Assembly: GCA_948470475.1 (NCBI GenBank)
Contig: OX419339.1
Coordinates: 8,795,502-8,859,501 of the forward strand
Length of the DNA: 64,000 bases
From: Galaxea fascicularis
Taxonomy: Eukaryota; Cnidaria; Anthozoa; Scleractinia; Euphylliidae
Reading direction: 5' to 3'
Shown: piece after piece, positions 31,901 to 42,177 of the stretch
How the letters are laid out: each line of letters begins with the position of its first letter
Numbering within the stretch: position 1 is the stretch's first letter
The notes under the pieces: model-generated
What the model saw: only the letters and a program-made list of their open reading frames with translations
Databases searched by the model: none
Told to the model about the DNA's origin: nothing
Made by a program: the position numbers and the translations under genes

Positions 31901-34900
31901 GTGGAACAGAAGATAAAAACGATAAAGAAGCCAAAAAAAGCTGAATATAAAGTGATAAGGTAGGCTGTTAGTATCGTCATCTTATCACTTTTTATTGCCA
32001 TGCATCCTCCCCTTCGTTGTTGTCAAGTTTTGTCATTGTCGTCCTCATGTTCATAAGAATCATGATCATTATCTTTAGTTATCATGCTGAGCATCACATT
32101 CTTCATTGCTGTAATTTCTGTGTTGTTTCATGTTTTGTTCATCCTATCTTTGTTGCTGAGCACCCAGTGAGCATTTTTGCATTTTTGTTGTAATACCGTA
32201 GTATGTTTGCTTAATGACCACATTCTTAACCACTATTTACTTGAAAATAAATTTCCCTGTGCACACACTGTTTGAAGGTTTATTTCTTTTTATTGTCAGA
32301 TACAACAAACGAGAATCCACTGCATATGCAGCGAGTCGAATACCCTCCAGTTATGGTGCAACACTTAGAGTTTTTCATGAGGTATTAGTTACTTGCATTG
32401 CTTATTTTAATATTACATTTTATACATTTTATTTCATTCTTTCTGAAAACTTTGTTTCTTTTGGTGATTTTATAGATAAGTCGACGTGAACCAGACTTTA
32501 AACCAGAGACTCTTTTGGATTTTGGTTCAGGGACTGGAATGGCTGTATGGTAAATTTTGCTTTATCAAAATGAAACTGAAGGTACAATTAGGTACAAGTT
32601 AACAATAAATAGTTCTGCATAAGTTCCTAATAAAAATGATAATCCTGATTATACCCTGTGAATAATGGGACTATGTGTGCTTCTAGGGCAGCCCATGAGA
32701 AATGGGGAAATTCAGTCAGAGAATATCAATGTGTGGATGTATCACAGGACATGATTAACTTGGCTCAGTATCTTCTTAGAGGTAATTAGAGGTAATCGCA
32801 ACGTTGGTCTTGGGATCTATGTGATTGATGCGTAGCCACTAGATGAAACCATATTTGGCTTGAGTATGTTTTAGACTCCACTAGCCCATGGACAAGTTTG
32901 TTACCATGTTAAGTTCAAGCACTGGGGAAGGGAGCTATAACAAGTTACAATTTTGCTAACCATTGTGGGTTTTACTGTGTGAATCCATAAACTGCAAACA
33001 CTTCCCATTGTGCAGCAACCAAAGAAGTGAGATGATACCACAAACTAATTACTGTTACTGTTTGCGGTTTAATAGTTTTCTTGTGAATGAGTGGCTTTTT
33101 ACTTGAAATGTATCAACATTCCTTAAATATTTCTAGTGTTCATGGTTTTTGGATTTTCACAGTAAAGGCAAAGTTTTAGCCCGCACACCTTGAACAAGGC
33201 CTGTAGTCATACACTGTAAATAAGCCCATCATTGTCCCTTCTTTTTATTCACTGGAAACTCTAATTAGCAAATATTTGATGCAAAAGAAATAATTTGTTT
33301 TGCATCAAATATTTGCTAATGGCAAATATAACTACATTCACAAAGATATAATAAAAGCAATTACTGCACTGTGATTGGTCTATTTTGTGGGCCATATTCT
33401 ACTGTACGGCCCCCTAAATTTGAAAGTTTTCTTTTCTGTGCACCTGATTAACCTCAGAGATATAATAAATGCCTTACTAACCTTGTTTTCTTGGTCCATA
33501 CTGTAAGTTACACATTTTAGTTTTAGTTACACATTTTATAACCTGTACTGTAATTACTTATGGAATAATCATGTATTGTAAATATATTTTTCTTCCTATG
33601 TTAATTTTATGTAAATAGTGTGAATAAATGAACCTTGAACCTTACGGATCCTTGTTTTTCCCCGTTGATTTATGGCCCGTGCACTTCATGCTTCGGCCAT
33701 AAGTGAATGGGAAAAAACTTGGTCCGTAACTTGCAGTATGGACCTTGAACTCAGTTAGTAAGAGGTATATACTGCCTGTCCACTTAGGAGTATATTCAAA
33801 TCAATTCAAAGGTGACAGAATTATTAAGGTTGCTTCTAAAAATTGCAATAGGATATCATCAGTAGGATTAACAAATAAAATGTAAATGGACAAAGGCAAT
33901 CGGTTTTGAAGTGAAACAGTGTTTGATCCTGGCGTTGATTTGGTTTACTTCTTTTTCTGTAGCTAAGGAAGGATCCAAAGATTCCCTTCACATTCCCAAA
34001 GTTTATTTCAAAAGATTTTTACCTGTTTCCAATTTGGTAAGTACTGATTATAAAATTAATACTTTTCAATACTGAGAACTGGTGATAGGGTTGATTGTTC
34101 TTGTTTTGTTTCTGCTCTCATTAACAGATCACATACAATGTTGTTGTGGCTTCATATGCTCTCAGTGAAATACCAAAGACATCCCTGAGACAAATGGCAG
34201 TGAGAAGCTTATGGGGAAAAACGAGCGACTTCTTGGTGAGTTTTGTTTTCCACTGTGACTTGCTGCAAAGTTGTCACTTATAAACGTTTTAGAACCCTCT
34301 ATGGAAGATTCATCACAGTTTCTGGAGTGGTGCATAATGTTGGAGGATGTCTGCAACAAGTTAAAGAACATTCATGTTCCTGAAAAAAAAATTAACAACT
34401 TAAGAGCTGATGTCCTCCAGAAATGTGAAATTTTTCAACTAAGTACTTGATATCAACAAAGTCACAAATTTACTTAGCCTTGAAAAGCCAACAAAATTTT
34501 TATTCTAATTAGTATATTCATTTAATATTATAAAAATTACAACATTTCTGATGTAAACGTCTCAGAATTTTACTAAGCAGATAAAGACTGATTTACATGT
34601 TAAATGTTTTTGGTCCAATTCATCCGTTTGGACAGCATTCTCATTTGCATATAACGATAAAATTTTAATTGTGTTTTCATAGGTCATTATTGAACATGGA
34701 AATTCAGAAGGGTTTGAGATTACTTCAGATGCTAGAAGCCTTGTACTAAAGGTAAACTGAGAATTTAATTTGTTAGTATGATAAACATCACACTTATTGG
34801 CCAAGAGCTTCAGCCAATGATCACACACCACAGCAAGTGTTGTAATTTGATAGCTCTTCACCTGTCAACGTAGTTAATATAATGAACACACTTTTCATGA

Positions 34901-37676
34901 CATATTCACATTTTCTCAATGCAGGAAGGAGGATGTACATCTGTAGAAAGTGACACAGTGGAAAGTGAGTAAACATACCTAAGAACCAGCACTGCCATTA
35001 ACACACAACGTTTTTGCTTGTAATAATTGAAGAAAGCTTACTGACTAATTTTTCACTCTTACGGCCCAAGCACAACACAAGCAATACATAAAGCAAACAG
35101 GCATCGGTACTTTGTTAGCCATTTTATTATTTCATTGTTTTATTTTTATATTTTTATGTTCTTTTCAGATCAGGAGTTTCAATTTCTTGATCCCACGGCT
35201 GAGGAGATGGACAATGGCTATGTGTTCGCTCCAGTGAGTTTACAAACCTGTACTTTCCCTAACTGCCCTTAAAGCTGGTTCCAATCTCTTACCCAGGGAC
35301 TGCGTTCCCTTTGACGAGCCGTAAAACAAGCCGCTCTGGAAAGGTCTGATTGCAAGTCCGAAAATTTGAACGTCCGGTTGTATTTCAAAGACAAACATGG
35401 GCCCTTTCTTTTCTTTTGCTTACGGTCAATTGTGTGGTCTTACAAATCTTCACCAAAGTCACTCTCCCAACGAATGTTTTAAGAGCTGTGTGTTTCTTCA
35501 TAGACTCTTTGCATAAATGGCGCCTAAATTTTAATAACAATACTTAGCCTCGTACTTATGTTTCTTGACAAAGGATTTTTCACATGAATTTGAGGCTTAG
35601 GATGTACATTGCCATTTATGCAAAGGTCTATGGTTTCACAATAAGAAGGGAAACGTGGAGCTACCAGATTGCAGCAGCACAAGCAAGCTAAATAAAAGTG
35701 ATAATGTCTTGTGTATAACCTGTTGTAGTTAGGGCTCATCTGTGGACCCTTTTCCTGTCTGTAGTGTCCACATGATGTTGAGTGCGCAAGATCAGACCCC
35801 AAAACAAGAGATCATCCTTGCAATTTCGAGCAAAGAGTCCAGTTAGCGTTTTGTCAGGTACATTTCCGTCACTGTATCTCTTTATTGGAACGTGTTTTTC
35901 GTAATTGTAAACCTAGCTACTGACTGCGTTTGACATTGACCACAGCTGCTAGTTGCCGCACCAACCGACATGAAGGCAAAATGAGTTGAAATTAGTTATT
36001 GACCATGATCCAAGCAAGTACATGTCAAGCCAGCGTGATCTCAACAGTGCAGACTCAACCTGGCATTTCATTATTACGATTGAGAAGTACATGAGCATAG
36101 TTAATTTGTATCAATTGATCAAGACGGAAAGCATTTGACTTCTCCAAGGAAAGATCGACGCAGATTTTGAAAAGCTGTTGCCCTGGTTTCTTTTTTCTTC
36201 ATAGAAAAACACCAGGTTAAAGAAGTTTGGATGTTATACCGAGAGGTTTTCATATATTGTGCTCAGGAAAGGTGACCGAGATTCAGCTGGTGAGTATGAT
36301 ACTCATTGTAAGAGTGTTCTCTTACTTATTTACGTCTTGCGCGATGACACCGCTTTCCAGGACTAAACATTTTTGAGCCGTAGAGGTTGAATAAACGTAA
36401 GAAGTTTCTGTCTTCAGGTGATGACCTCTGTCAGACGTTCGTCTGATAACTAACGTATATTAAACTAGGACAGCATTACGTTTATTTCCGTAACTTTCTA
36501 GTCCCTGTCACAAAGATGGTTATCTCGGGATCAAACCGCTATCAGTGCGTTTGCTAAAGCAGTGCCAAAGTGCAAGTTATGATTAAAAACCGCGAACCAC
36601 TCTTGGGTTTCTGCTAAGTGCGTTAACACACTGAGTGTGAAGGCTAAACGCGTAATTTTGTTCGAGATGCGCTGATGCTCTTTTATTGATTCTCGTTGTT
36701 TCATTCACAGAGAAGCCATGGCCCCGGGTTCTCCAACCCCTGAGGCTGAAAAGCCGGCACGTCATCTGTAAACTTTGCTGTAGCTCAGGTGAGCTTTAAT
36801 CCTTTACTTACCAATAGTGATCACCATCTAACTTCTCCTTATCGTATTACTGCTACGTCAAGCATACAGGGCATGAGAATACAGGAAATGATCACTAGGG
36901 GTCAGTTGAGTTGACGCTAAACAAATTCTCCCTACATGTAACATATGAAATAGTCGAGAGCTGAAATGAGAATACAAATGTTGATGTTGAGGATTGAAGG
37001 TTCGAATGTAGGAGGGGGGGGGGGGGGGAGGGGACAAGCGACCCTTCTGGTGGCAATGTGTTCTGTCAGTGCAAATTCGTGCGATGGGATTTCAAGTGAA
37101 GTAAAACGAGAGTTCTAGTGTGGCTGTGACGCGAATGAACTTGCTGAAATTAAGGCGTTCGTGTTGTTTCAGGTGACTTGAAGCAGAAGATATTGACCAA
37201 AAGGAAAGACGGGTAAGTGCCTTGAAGTTTTTCGCCCACGTAACAAGTTTAAATGCCTTGCGTTTCCGACAGCGCGAAAAAAATGTTACGGAACGTTTTC
37301 TGCTTCCGTGAAAAGGAAATGTTTCTGATTCTTTTCGGAAATTGCTTTTTCGTTACCAAATTCTTCTTGGTTTTGCACCCAAGAAACGTCTTGGATAAAA
37401 GCCTTAACATCCTTGGTAACGATGTTTCTCATTCGAAGACCTTGCTGTAGCGCACCTTTTAGAGAACAAAGCAACTATGAACATTTGATAAGGAAGTACT
37501 TCCCTTCCTCAGTTCATGACCTGTCATATCTAATTTGCTCCTGTTGTTAACGTAGTGACATATACAAGTGCGCGCGTCACCTGACGAAGTGGGGAGACTT
37601 GCTGCCGGACCCAGAAGACAGAGAAAGACCAGTGAAAAGGAAACTGGATAGTGTGAAAGAAGCCAGCTCTCAATAA
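28905..37676 (+). CDS. METTL17: METTL17 / Rsm22-type mitochondrial ribosome assembly factor
   Basis: Seventeen exons close in phase to 574 aa: 28905-28994, 29869-30064, 31028-31156, 31674-31959, 32300-32381, 32476-32549, 32687-32781, 33963-34036, 34128-34235, 34683-34751, 34925-34964, 35169-35233, 35765-35857, 36205-36289, 36711-36788, 37173-37212, 37556-37676. The N-terminus (MSCKNLCFRTVERFKTCWF...) is basic and hydrophobic with a single acidic residue, as in a mitochondrial presequence. An acidic linker sits in exon 4. YNKRESTAYAASRIPSSYGA and the SAM-fold glycine loop LLDFGSGTG (about residues 274-282) mark the Rsm22 methyltransferase-like domain. CPHDVEC (C437, C443), PCNF (C455) and KLCC (C515, C518 or C519) match the four-cysteine [4Fe-4S] site known in METTL17. 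Role (established for the family): small mitoribosomal subunit assembly in the matrix. The upstream ATG at 28888 is closed by an early stop, so 28905 is the start. Confidence 0.95.
29114..29692. mobile_element. ~580-bp element with GGTATCCAA ends and ATCGAT/ATTGAT subrepeats
   Basis: Ends GGTATCCAATCGATGG (left) and reverse complement GGTATCCAACCATATC (right), each followed by ATCAAT/ATCGAT repeats. The architecture resembles the HIRAN-carrying element at 23376-24522, but the terminal bases differ and no intact ORF is present. No target duplication was found. It lies in METTL17 intron 1. Confidence 0.55.
30069..30468. mobile_element. 400-bp MITE with TAA duplication, inserted in a METTL17 splice donor
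   Basis: Termini GGCCCGTTTCAAACGCCGTG and reverse complement GCCCCGTTTCAAACGCCGTG, with an inverted repeat of about 45 bp. It is flanked by TAA at 30066-30068 and 30469-30471, a PIF/Harbinger-type target. The interior has more copies of the GTTTCAAACG and GTCGTGC motifs. The left TAA belongs to the GTAAG donor of METTL17 exon 2. Confidence 0.85.
32873..32958 (+). repeat. Dispersed repeat, copy 1 (copy 2 at 53770-53850)
   Basis: GACTCCACTAGCCCATGGAC followed by AAGTTTGTTA and an AGCACTGGGGAAGGGA block. The same series occurs with changes at 53,770. It lies in a METTL17 intron. Confidence 0.6.
33264..33320. repeat. Perfect 23-bp hairpin
   Basis: ATTAGCAAATATTTGATGCA... (33264-33286) is the exact reverse complement of 33298-33320, with an 11-nt loop. 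It lies in a METTL17 intron and is AT-rich, with no sign of function. Confidence 0.8.
33365..33790 (+). repeat. Dispersed repeat interrupted by a LINE/SINE 3' tail
   Basis: CTCAGAGATATAATAAATG at 33454 and the later GTTTTTCCCCGTTGATTTATG block at 33652 occur contiguously in a related copy at 45,355-45,480. Here they are separated by about 130 bp (33515-33645). That insert ends in GAATAAATGAACCTTGAACC, a typical 3' tail of coral non-LTR elements. It lies in a METTL17 intron. Confidence 0.55.
37011..37029 (+). repeat. Poly(G) run
   Basis: An almost uninterrupted run of about 16-18 G followed by AGGGG, in a METTL17 intron. A similar G run is at 3051-3070. Confidence 0.8.
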
Positions 37677-39552
37677 GCAGCTCTGTGCTGAAAAGACGGA
37701 AATGAAAGCAGTAATGGATGCCGAATTGATGTGGGAATGAATGTACCATTGACAATTGTGTATTCCAGTAAAGATACATTTCAAAAAGTAACTGCTATCC
37801 AATCTTATAGTTTTTCGGCGATCTTGTTTTTAAGATTGCTTTGGCTCCGCCAGTACCGGGGTTCGTACCCGTCTTGGAAACCCTTGAATTTTAGGAGTCC
37901 GATTTCTAGACGTTGAAAGCACTTGAAACTGGCTTTTGGTCCTTGACTTTTTTGACTGAACACACTCGAAGTATTAGAGTGCATGTAGTATTAAGATGGA
38001 ATCCACCAGAGGTTCGAGTAACAAGTGGACGCCGAGACTTTGTACCGAGATTGTTTATATATTACATTATAAACTTCTGTGCGACTGTTTTAGACATCTT
38101 CTCAAAAAGAAATCATTTCTGACAACACCAAATGTCGAAAAACAAATTTTAAAGTTCATATGAAACACTTAAACGGTCCTGGTGAAATGAAACTGATGAT
38201 AAAATTTAACCTGTGTTTGCACAATTTCTCTGAACTTTGAAATTTATTTTCTCGAGTTCCTATGGGAAATTGTTTTTGGTGTTATTTCGGGCAAATGCAT
38301 AAAGGAATGCCATATACTTAAAATTATTGTGGTACAAGATTTTGGTCCATTAAATACTCCAGTTACTCGATTTCTCAATGGATTTCGTCTTAAACATCTT
38401 GCCGTCGTTGCTCTCGTGCGCATGTACATTGAGCCTCAGGCATAATACTGAACACGTGTTTTCTTAGGCTCAGAGACAGTTTCTCTGAACATCTGCGTTC
38501 GAGTCTGCGTTCCGTCAAAAAGAAGGCGGACCTGCCCGTGGCTAAACATTTCGAGTGCTCTCCCGGACACACTACAAAGGACATGATGGTGTCCGTGATT
38601 CCAACAGGATTCCGTAAAGGCTGGTTCTCCCTAGTGCATAAGCACAAGCATAAGCATAAGCATAAGCAGAAATGCAAATGAAAACAGCAACGACATAAGC
38701 ATAAGCAGAAACTTAAGAAGAACCGAACGAACACACTTATTTGTCGTATGCTGTTTTCACCAGCAATGTACTCGACATAAGCATATTAAGCATAAGCACA
38801 AGAAAAACGAACAGTTACGTTCTTCTTGTACTTATGCTTATGTCTGGTGAAAACAGTGTAACACAAATAGATGGGTTCATTCTTCTTTGTTTTTATGCGA
38901 GCGCTTGTGCTTATGCGCTGGTGAAAACCAGCCTTAACGCCATGGAAAGACGCCGCGCGGAGGGCCGTCTAATATTTGCATGCCGAACTTTGCAACCCAG
39001 GGGTATGATCATAAAATTTCAATTTTCGTTTGAGCGAGTTTTTAATATCATAGCGCATGTTTTGCTCAACGGCAACCTCACCGATGAAGGGACAGCAGTC
39101 CCGAAACGTCTGACATTTACTAATATCAGCGCCCACGAGTTATTTAAAACTTTGAACTGATTATCATGTTTTCATACTCTCTTGCTTGTGTTTTGGCGGA
39201 TTAATTTGGAGTTGCACGATGCCAACCAGGTGCCATTGAGAAACCTTTAATCTTCAAATAGGGTCCTGGAAAGTCCTTGGGTCTTATAGTAATGTTTCGT
39301 CGTCAACGAATTGACGACAAGCGTCTTTAATCACAAAATCAAATGTATCCAAACTAATAACGACTTGAGAACAGCCGAGGGAAACAACGTGGGACACTTT
39401 GTATAACAATTAGCTCACCAGGGTTTCCTGTAGCTCAGGTTGGATTCCTGCCTGGGACTCTGATTTCTTTTCAGTCTTCCTTTCGCCTGTTGCCAAGCAA
39501 CTAGCATATGATCATTCTTACGGGCATATTGCACTATTACCATCATTAATAA
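37677..39552. other. 3' flank of METTL17 and intergenic repeats
   Basis: No gene recognised. It holds the MITE at 38618-38934. ORFs there (38390-39160) are built from the ATAAGC repeats and adjacent DNA and are not credible genes. Confidence 0.5.
38618..38934. mobile_element. 317-bp MITE, TAA target duplication (PIF/Harbinger-like)
   Basis: Termini AGGCTGGTTCTCCCTAGTGC and reverse complement AGGCTGGTTTTCACCAGCGC, then CATAAGCACAAGC runs on both sides. Flanked by TAA at 38615-38617 and 38935-38937. The layout matches the 548-979 element (TTA/TAA target, GGTT..CTAG-type end, ATAAGC subrepeats). Confidence 0.8.
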
Positions 39553-39557
39553 GTAAT

Positions 39558-39600
<43 letters not shown>

Positions 39601-39634
39601 TGAGTAATTTCAAAATTGGACGAGCGCGCATTAT

Positions 39635-39665
<31 letters not shown>

Positions 39666-39673
39666 TACTAATT
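39553..39673. repeat. ~120-bp foldback
   Basis: TAATTAGTAATTGGACC...TACAATTCAGGGA on the left is mirrored by TCCCTGAATTGTA...GGTCCAATTATACTAATTA on the right, with a 32-nt loop. It is probably a small MITE. Confidence 0.7.
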
Positions 39674-40092
39674 AATCGTATCAATAAATTTCGAGATTAA
39701 GATTTTGAGAACCTCCTTTGAGTGAAAAAGTCAGTGGTGTGTTCCAACAGTCTTACAAACAGTAGGAAAACATGAAGGAAGCCATTAAGGTTACTTCCCA
39801 CCTTCAGAGGCAAAAAAAAATCGTTTTCTCTTTTATTTGACAAAATTTAAGTTTATTATTTTATCCAGTGTTTCCAAAACAAAAAATTTAAAAATCTCAA
39901 AAAGCCGCCGAGTTATTTAGAAAAAACGTATTTTCAAATAAAGTTAATAAACTACGAACGTGTCATAATCCTGTCAATGGGCGAGAACCCTGGGGAAATT
40001 TTCGCGGCAAACGCTCATGTCATTTGCATATTTGTATTTACATCACGTACTTGACAAAAATTCCCACGTGGAAGCTCTTTACGCTAACCGCT

Positions 40093-40308
40093 ATGGGAAA
40101 ATCAAAAGCAGAAAAAAGTCCTTGGGTAAAGAAAAAGAAAAAAACCGGCCCAAAGAAGAAAGAAAAAGCTCCATTTTGTCAAGCAAAGAAAAAAAATTTT
40201 GCCGAAAGCGACAAAGGCTCTTGGTTTTGGCCGTCACCGTCAAACCTAAATTTTTCATACGTAAGGTTAAAACGAGGTTTCCTTTCATTATGCATTTGCT
40301 CGCCTTGA
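40093..40308 (+). CDS. Small Lys-rich protein encoded in the TTAA element
   Basis: Starts MGKSKAEKSPWVKKKKKTGP and continues Lys-rich for about 45 residues. It then has a hydrophobic/aromatic tail GSWFWPSPSNLNFSY, ending either at a stop at 40308 or at a donor-like CATAC|GTAAGG near 40260. No known domain is recognised. Its location between the terminal inverted repeats suggests a transposon-borne ORF or chance coding in A-rich DNA. Confidence 0.3.
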   Translation: MGKSKAEKSPWVKKKKKTGPKKKEKAPFCQAKKKNFAESDKGSWFWPSPSNLNFSYVRLKRGFLSLCICSP

Positions 40309-40364
40309 TATAAAAACAACCAATCGCCTCGAAGCGTAACTTTCAAATCATGAAATCATGAAAC

Positions 40365-40517
40365 CTACCCAAGGGAACTCATTTCAGCAATAAGGGTATT
40401 TCTTAGGCTGTCCGTCGATTCCTTGACTTCTTGATCTTCAGCGGAACAATTTCCGCCTTTAACCCTTTTGGCGGCGCGGGTTTTGCCTTTTGCTTTACCT
40501 TTGGCGTCTTTGCCCAT
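40365..40517 (-). CDS. Small basic protein exon encoded in the TTAA element
   Basis: Minus-strand ORF starting MGKDAKGKAKGKTRAAKRVK, followed by an acidic/Ser stretch EDQEVKESTDSLRNTLIAEM, and ending at a donor-like CCCTTGG|GTAGGT. An upstream in-frame Met at 40559 is possible. The MGK-K-K opening resembles the facing ORF at 40093. No downstream exon was identified in the element. Confidence 0.35.
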   Translation of the reverse strand: MGKDAKGKAKGKTRAAKRVKGGNCSAEDQEVKESTDSLRNTLIAEMSSLG

Positions 40518-41366
40518 TATATTATGTCGTGCTGAATTGAAATCAACTGAGCGAGACAAAAAAAAACTTGTTGCAATCCGATGCTTTTCCCGGGAAATCT
40601 TGATCTATTGTCATAGACACTGGGAGGTCCTGTTGTTCCATTGGTTTGCGGTTTTATCAGGCGTGATAATCTCCGGGCGTGGCGCGAGTTGTTTACGAAC
40701 CTTTACAAGCTAAAAACTCGCATTTGATTTTTGGAGGAATACATCCACTTTGAGCGAATTTATAGGGTATGTAGATTTGACGGATTTTCGTGAAATTTCG
40801 CCAGAACATTCCAGACATAATGACAAACCAAAGTGTGTCGGGAAATTTTGATGTTTGACACATTTTTCCCGTGGCGTCCATATACGCAACACGTCTCGCA
40901 TATTTTTAGCTACTCCAGCTTAAGATGTGGATATCTCGACAACCAATCAGAATCTCGAAAAAGCCCGACACACTTTTGTTGATTGATGCCTTGGGAATAA
41001 GACTGTGCAGCCATTTTGCTCGTACGGCGGAATCCGATAGCCGATAAATTCAATAGAAGGACCCTCGGTCGTTTCACGCCTTACCGCCTCCTGAGAGTTC
41101 CTAAAAGAAAATATTGCTGAAATTGTATTTTTTTCGTAAAGTACATTTATTAAGCTTTCTTCTGATATATAGTTTGTAGGGGTTTTATAGAAACTGGCGC
41201 GCGTACAATTTTTTTCCCGAAGGGCACCCGCGAAGGTGGGAAGTAACCTTAAAGTGCACGTAATTGACATGGCGTAGGTGTCCAAAAGTTGAAATTGGAT
41301 ACCTGTAATTGGACACCCACGTGATCGCGCGCAGAACCAATCAGAATCGAGAATTTTGTTGTAGAT

Positions 41367-41460
41367 CAATCTCGTTCCCAGAGCCTGCGTTACCCTTATC
41401 CAGCGGAACGGTGATCCGTGGTGCTGACCAAAGGGATTGCAGCCTCTGGGAACGAGATTG
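41367..41460. mobile_element. 94-bp hairpin element with 9-bp target duplication
   Basis: CAATCTCGTTCCCAGAG at the left is the exact inverse of CTCTGGGAACGAGATTG at the right. The 9-bp word GTTGTAGAT flanks both sides (41358-41366 and 41461-41469). A 9-bp duplication is typical of Mutator-like elements, but the superfamily is not established here. Confidence 0.85.
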
Positions 41461-42177
41461 GTTGTAGATACGATTACACAATGTATCGTTTATTCGTCAG
41501 ACGAGACAACTTTTTTTCTGAGTCAACTGTTAGTTTTTTTCCCCCATGAAATCAGACCAGTCACCCTGTGGGTTGAACAAATTGCAAATTTACTGTTGCA
41601 AACTTTACAATGAATTGATACAATGGAGCCAACATACACATTCGAGTAAAATCGATGAACCGCCTATCGAAGATTAAGAATATAAAAATGTTCAAGCCGA
41701 CCGTGGGTTGAATAAAGATGGAAGAAATAGCTATTGTCTCAAGCCTGGTACTAACTATAATTCTCTATCCCTACGCATTGACAGAAGCACTTAAAATTAA
41801 TTAACCGTTCTCTTTGAAAAGACAGTTTACAAGTATTTTAATTTTGTGATTTCTAGGTCATCGAAGAACCCAGATAATAAATGCGTTCGGCTACGTGTCA
41901 ACACATGCCTGTGTATCGAGACAACGAACTTGGGACTCTTTCTTTGGTTTTCCTCAAGTTTCGATGTTTAATTTCGTGTTTCATCACATTTGCGCGACGC
42001 GCGAGTCCAGGTGCCTCAAACAAAAACGAAACACAGAAGAAAAGATTATCAAAGAAAGTTGAGATTTCGCCACTTCCACAACACCGGATATCACTTGGGC
42101 CACTTGGGCATCTAGCACTTGCTACGTCAATCGTGAAATAAATGGTTTACGAATCCACGTTTAGTACAAAACAAGAT

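Larger units (their letters stand above)
39789..41248. mobile_element. 1460-bp TTAA-flanked DNA element with two Lys-rich ORFs
   Basis: Termini GGTTACTTCCCACCTTC and its exact reverse complement. TTAA flanks both ends (39785-39788 and 41249-41252). Inside are a plus-strand ORF from 40093 and a minus-strand ORF from 40517 that point at each other. No DDE transposase was recognised, so it is probably non-autonomous or a captured-gene unit of the piggyBac/Kolobok (TTAA) type. Confidence 0.75.

Noticed and set aside
38390..39160. ORFs rich in Cys/Leu and an ORF of 139 codons
   Set aside because: They overlap ATAAGC repeats and termini of the MITE at 38618-38934.
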